A stretch of DNA of 64,000 nt from the NCBI GenBank assembly GCA_905373475.1, contig CAJPTC010000009.1, positions 1 to 64,000 of the forward strand. Direction: 5' to 3'. Both the position numbers and the translations under genes were made by a program. Every line of letters begins with the position of its first letter. The first letter of the stretch is position 1. The notes beneath the pieces are model-generated. The model searched no databases. It had not been told where the DNA came from and saw only the letters and a program-made list of their open reading frames with translations. Below, piece after piece: positions 62,137-64,000 of the stretch. Origin of the DNA: Bacteroidia bacterium (GTDB taxonomy: Bacteria; Bacteroidota; Bacteroidia; Bacteroidales; CAJPTX01).

Positions 62137-64000
62137 TTACTGTATTATGGGGAGTGAGACCATAAATGTCGTGCCACGCCCTTCTTTTGTCTTAAAAGAG
62201 ATGTCGCCACCTGCCGATTTCAAGATGTTTGCCATAATAGCGAGCCCTAAACCTAGCCCAGTGCTTTTGGTCGTAAAATTCACCTTGAAGATCTTATCGT
62301 GCAGGGCGGGCGCAATTCCCACGCCGTTGTCTTCTACAAAGACTCGTACCACTGTACCTTGCAAGATACCTTTTACCGCAATACGAGGTTTAGCTGTCTG
62401 CTGCATGGCCTGTACAGCGTTAGAAAAAAGGTTGTTGAATACGCGTTGCAAGTTCGTAGGGTCTATAAAGACTTCCACGTTTTCTACCGCGCTGAGGTCA
62501 ACTACCCAGTCTATATTTTCATGGCTACGGAAGAGCCACAACGACTGCTCGATCGCTTTACACAGAGGAGTCCGTTCGGCATTCCCCAGTGTGAGTGTGG
62601 CATAGCGTGTAAAAGTATCAGCTGTTTCGGCGAGCGAATCGATTTGTGCTTCAAGCATCTGAGCATACTTCAAGAAGCGCTCATCCCAATCTTTAGCTCC
62701 CGATTTCTTGAGGTGTACCAGATGCTGCACCCCCAGTTTCATGGGCGTTAGTGGGTTCTTTATATCGTGTGCAATCTGCCGTGCCATCTCCTTCCACGCC
62801 GATTCGCGCTCACTTTCGCGTAGCCGTGCCGCCTTTTCCTGAATATCGCTTACCATCCTATTGTAGGTTGCGATCAGCATTCCAATTTCATCCTTGCTTT
62901 TATAGTCAATGGGTATGCCAGGGTTCGTAATTGAAATGCGCTCCAAGGCATAGCGTATGCGGTGCAAGTAGCGTGTAATCCGATTCGTGAATTGCGACAT
63001 CACGAGGATTTTCACCGCCGTAAATAGCAACAGGATATTCAAGATGAGCGAGGCGAGGTGAATATATTCGGTCTGTTCCGACTGCGGATTGCGAAAATAA
63101 GGCACGTTGGCGTAGCCTAGCACCTCGTCGCCGCAGAAAAGCGGAGCATAGATCGAGGTATAGTGCATGTCGCCCACACATTCGCTCTGTATATACTGCG
63201 AAGCGCTCTGATGCTTCAACCTGTTCCATGCAATGTCGTGTATGCGTGTACCCAAAAGTTGCTGTTGGTATATGGCGGAGCGTGAGCTTCCGAGCAACCA
63301 CCCGTCCGTGCTATATAGGTTTATATCGCAGTACAGTCGGTTAGACATGGCAGCAAGTGTCCAGTTTATATAGCCCGTGTCTTGCAATTGTGTCCGATGC
63401 CTCGGTAGCCAAGCTTCCAGTTCATTCTGCACCACGGCAATATGCTCGCGAAGGTGCGCGACATCGTCGGAACGAAGACTTGAGCGGAGTATGTATTGTA
63501 TACCTATAATGCTCAAAGGGATGTAGAAAAGAATGGTGTAGAGAATAATGCGCTGGATACGCCCCGCTAAGCCATGTGTGAAAAAGGGGAATACAGGCAA
63601 AATATGCGACGGATAAAGAACAAAGTTGAAGACGAGCATAAAGACCAAAATGAGGTAAGCTACGCCTCCAGCGCGTGCGAGGATGTTCAGAAGAGGTTTG
63701 GAAACTACGGCAAAGGTATTCTCGTCTATCAGTTTTACGAAGTGCGAATAGCCGTTGTAGTCGAACGTTTTCAAGTCGCTGGGCGTAAAATAGTCGGGCA
63801 ATACGCGGACGGGATAGTGGTAATCGCCTGACTGTGCGAGGAGTCTTTGATTCTGAAACAGTGCCGTGGAGAAAGTCGAGCGTGGCGTAGGTCGTGCGTA
63901 CTTGCGGTCTATAAGTAGATCTGGGTAACCCCAATAGTAATGTGGCAATTTAGAGTCTAGTTCGAGGTAGAGCGTAGAAAGTCTTCCGTAGGCTGAGCCG
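62137..64000 (-). CDS. Sensor histidine kinase (partial, cut by the right edge)
   Basis: The reading frame stays open to the window edge, so the N-terminus lies beyond 64000; TTG at 63948 is not the true start. Visible from N to C are a first hydrophobic block (four helices, about 80-165 of the visible frame), an extracytoplasmic loop, another membrane helix, a HAMP domain, the phosphoacceptor box IAHDIKNPLTPMK, and an ATPase domain with N box NLFSNAVQAM, G1 DNGVGIAPALHDKIF and TTKSTGLGLGLAI. The NtrY-like form is inferred. The response regulator is not in the window. Confidence 0.9.
   Translation of the reverse strand, partial: GSAYGRLSTLYLELDSKLPHYYWGYPDLLIDRKYARPTPRSTFSTALFQNQRLLAQSGDYHYPVRVLPDYFTPSDLKTFDYNGYSHFVKLIDENTFAVVSKPLLNILARAGGVAYLILVFMLVFNFVLYPSHILPVFPFFTHGLAGRIQRIILYTILFYIPLSIIGIQYILRSSLRSDDVAHLREHIAVVQNELEAWLPRHRTQLQDTGYINWTLAAMSNRLYCDINLYSTDGWLLGSSRSAIYQQQLLGTRIHDIAWNRLKHQSASQYIQSECVGDMHYTSIYAPLFCGDEVLGYANVPYFRNPQSEQTEYIHLASLILNILLLFTAVKILVMSQFTNRITRYLHRIRYALERISITNPGIPIDYKSKDEIGMLIATYNRMVSDIQEKAARLRESERESAWKEMARQIAHDIKNPLTPMKLGVQHLVHLKKSGAKDWDERFLKYAQMLEAQIDSLAETADTFTRYATLTLGNAERTPLCKAIEQSLWLFRSHENIDWVVDLSAVENVEVFIDPTNLQRVFNNLFSNAVQAMQQTAKPRIAVKGILQGTVVRVFVEDNGVGIAPALHDKIFKVNFTTKSTGLGLGLAIMANILKSAGGDISFKTKEGRGTTFMVSLPIIQ

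Noticed and set aside
1..64000. CRISPR arrays, prophage, rRNA and origin of replication
   Set aside because: No evenly spaced direct repeats, no phage structural genes, no rRNA-like sequence and no DnaA-box cluster were seen.

Overview
The window is a gene-dense stretch of a Bacteroidales-type chromosome, most likely a Porphyromonas-like asaccharolytic anaerobe. Supporting signs are EtfB-EtfA-acyl-CoA dehydrogenase as one unit, hybrid cluster protein next to a Crp/Fnr regulator, the DUF1015-SerA-SerC trio, outer-membrane beta-barrel receptors with a TonB-type transducer, the GT2-DUF4199 pair, and promoters with the Bacteroidetes -7 box TAnnTTTG. The genus is inferred; no rRNA or marker gene fixes it. 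Most of the window is ordinary housekeeping DNA.

Layout. 0-7.5 kb: a metallophosphoesterase; an AT-rich accessory island with an ABC-type ATPase overlapping a PD-(D/E)xK-like nuclease beside the tail of an IS30-like transposase; then a P-type calcium ATPase and two DUF805 membrane proteins. 7.9-15.7 kb: EtfB, EtfA and acyl-CoA dehydrogenase, an M13 lipoprotein peptidase, and a LysM protein with a periplasmic-binding domain. 15.7-24.8 kb, minus strand: a patatin with a surface barrel, an LTA-synthase-like phosphotransferase, a SPOR lipoprotein, tRNA-Arg(CCT), a small orphan, DUF1015, SerA and SerC. 25-33 kb, minus strand: an MlaFE-type lipid ABC pair, RecQ, PdxB, RlmB and an ABC-F protein. 33-44 kb: a compact accessory operon (DUF5131, YjbR, esterase), two orphan chemoreceptors flanking TonB, HflX and PriA, and an HcpR-like regulator divergent from hcp and a cupin gene.

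46.7-50.9 kb holds the most unusual set: a 78-residue secreted cysteine peptide, then, after a terminator-like hairpin, an outer-membrane receptor-like barrel, a MauE/DoxX redox membrane protein and a membrane-anchored propeller-like protein. The arrangement resembles Bacteroidetes small-peptide loci such as NVEALA-type clusters, but I see no canonical leader motif. 51-64 kb: YedF, PyrD, a GT2 glycosyltransferase, DUF4199, AspS, FolD, an AAA-ATPase/PDDEXK_9 fusion, tRNA-Asn(GTT), a second LTA-synthase-like enzyme, FolK, and a sensor kinase that runs off the right edge.

The two candidates for undescribed biology are the ATPase/nuclease pair (1604-3437), which looks like a two-gene defence module in mobile-DNA context, and the peptide/receptor/redox/propeller locus (46723-50903). 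Neither can be proven from one sequence; decisive searches are given with each finding. Several starts were moved from the longest open frame to an internal ATG or GTG for the reasons stated in each entry.
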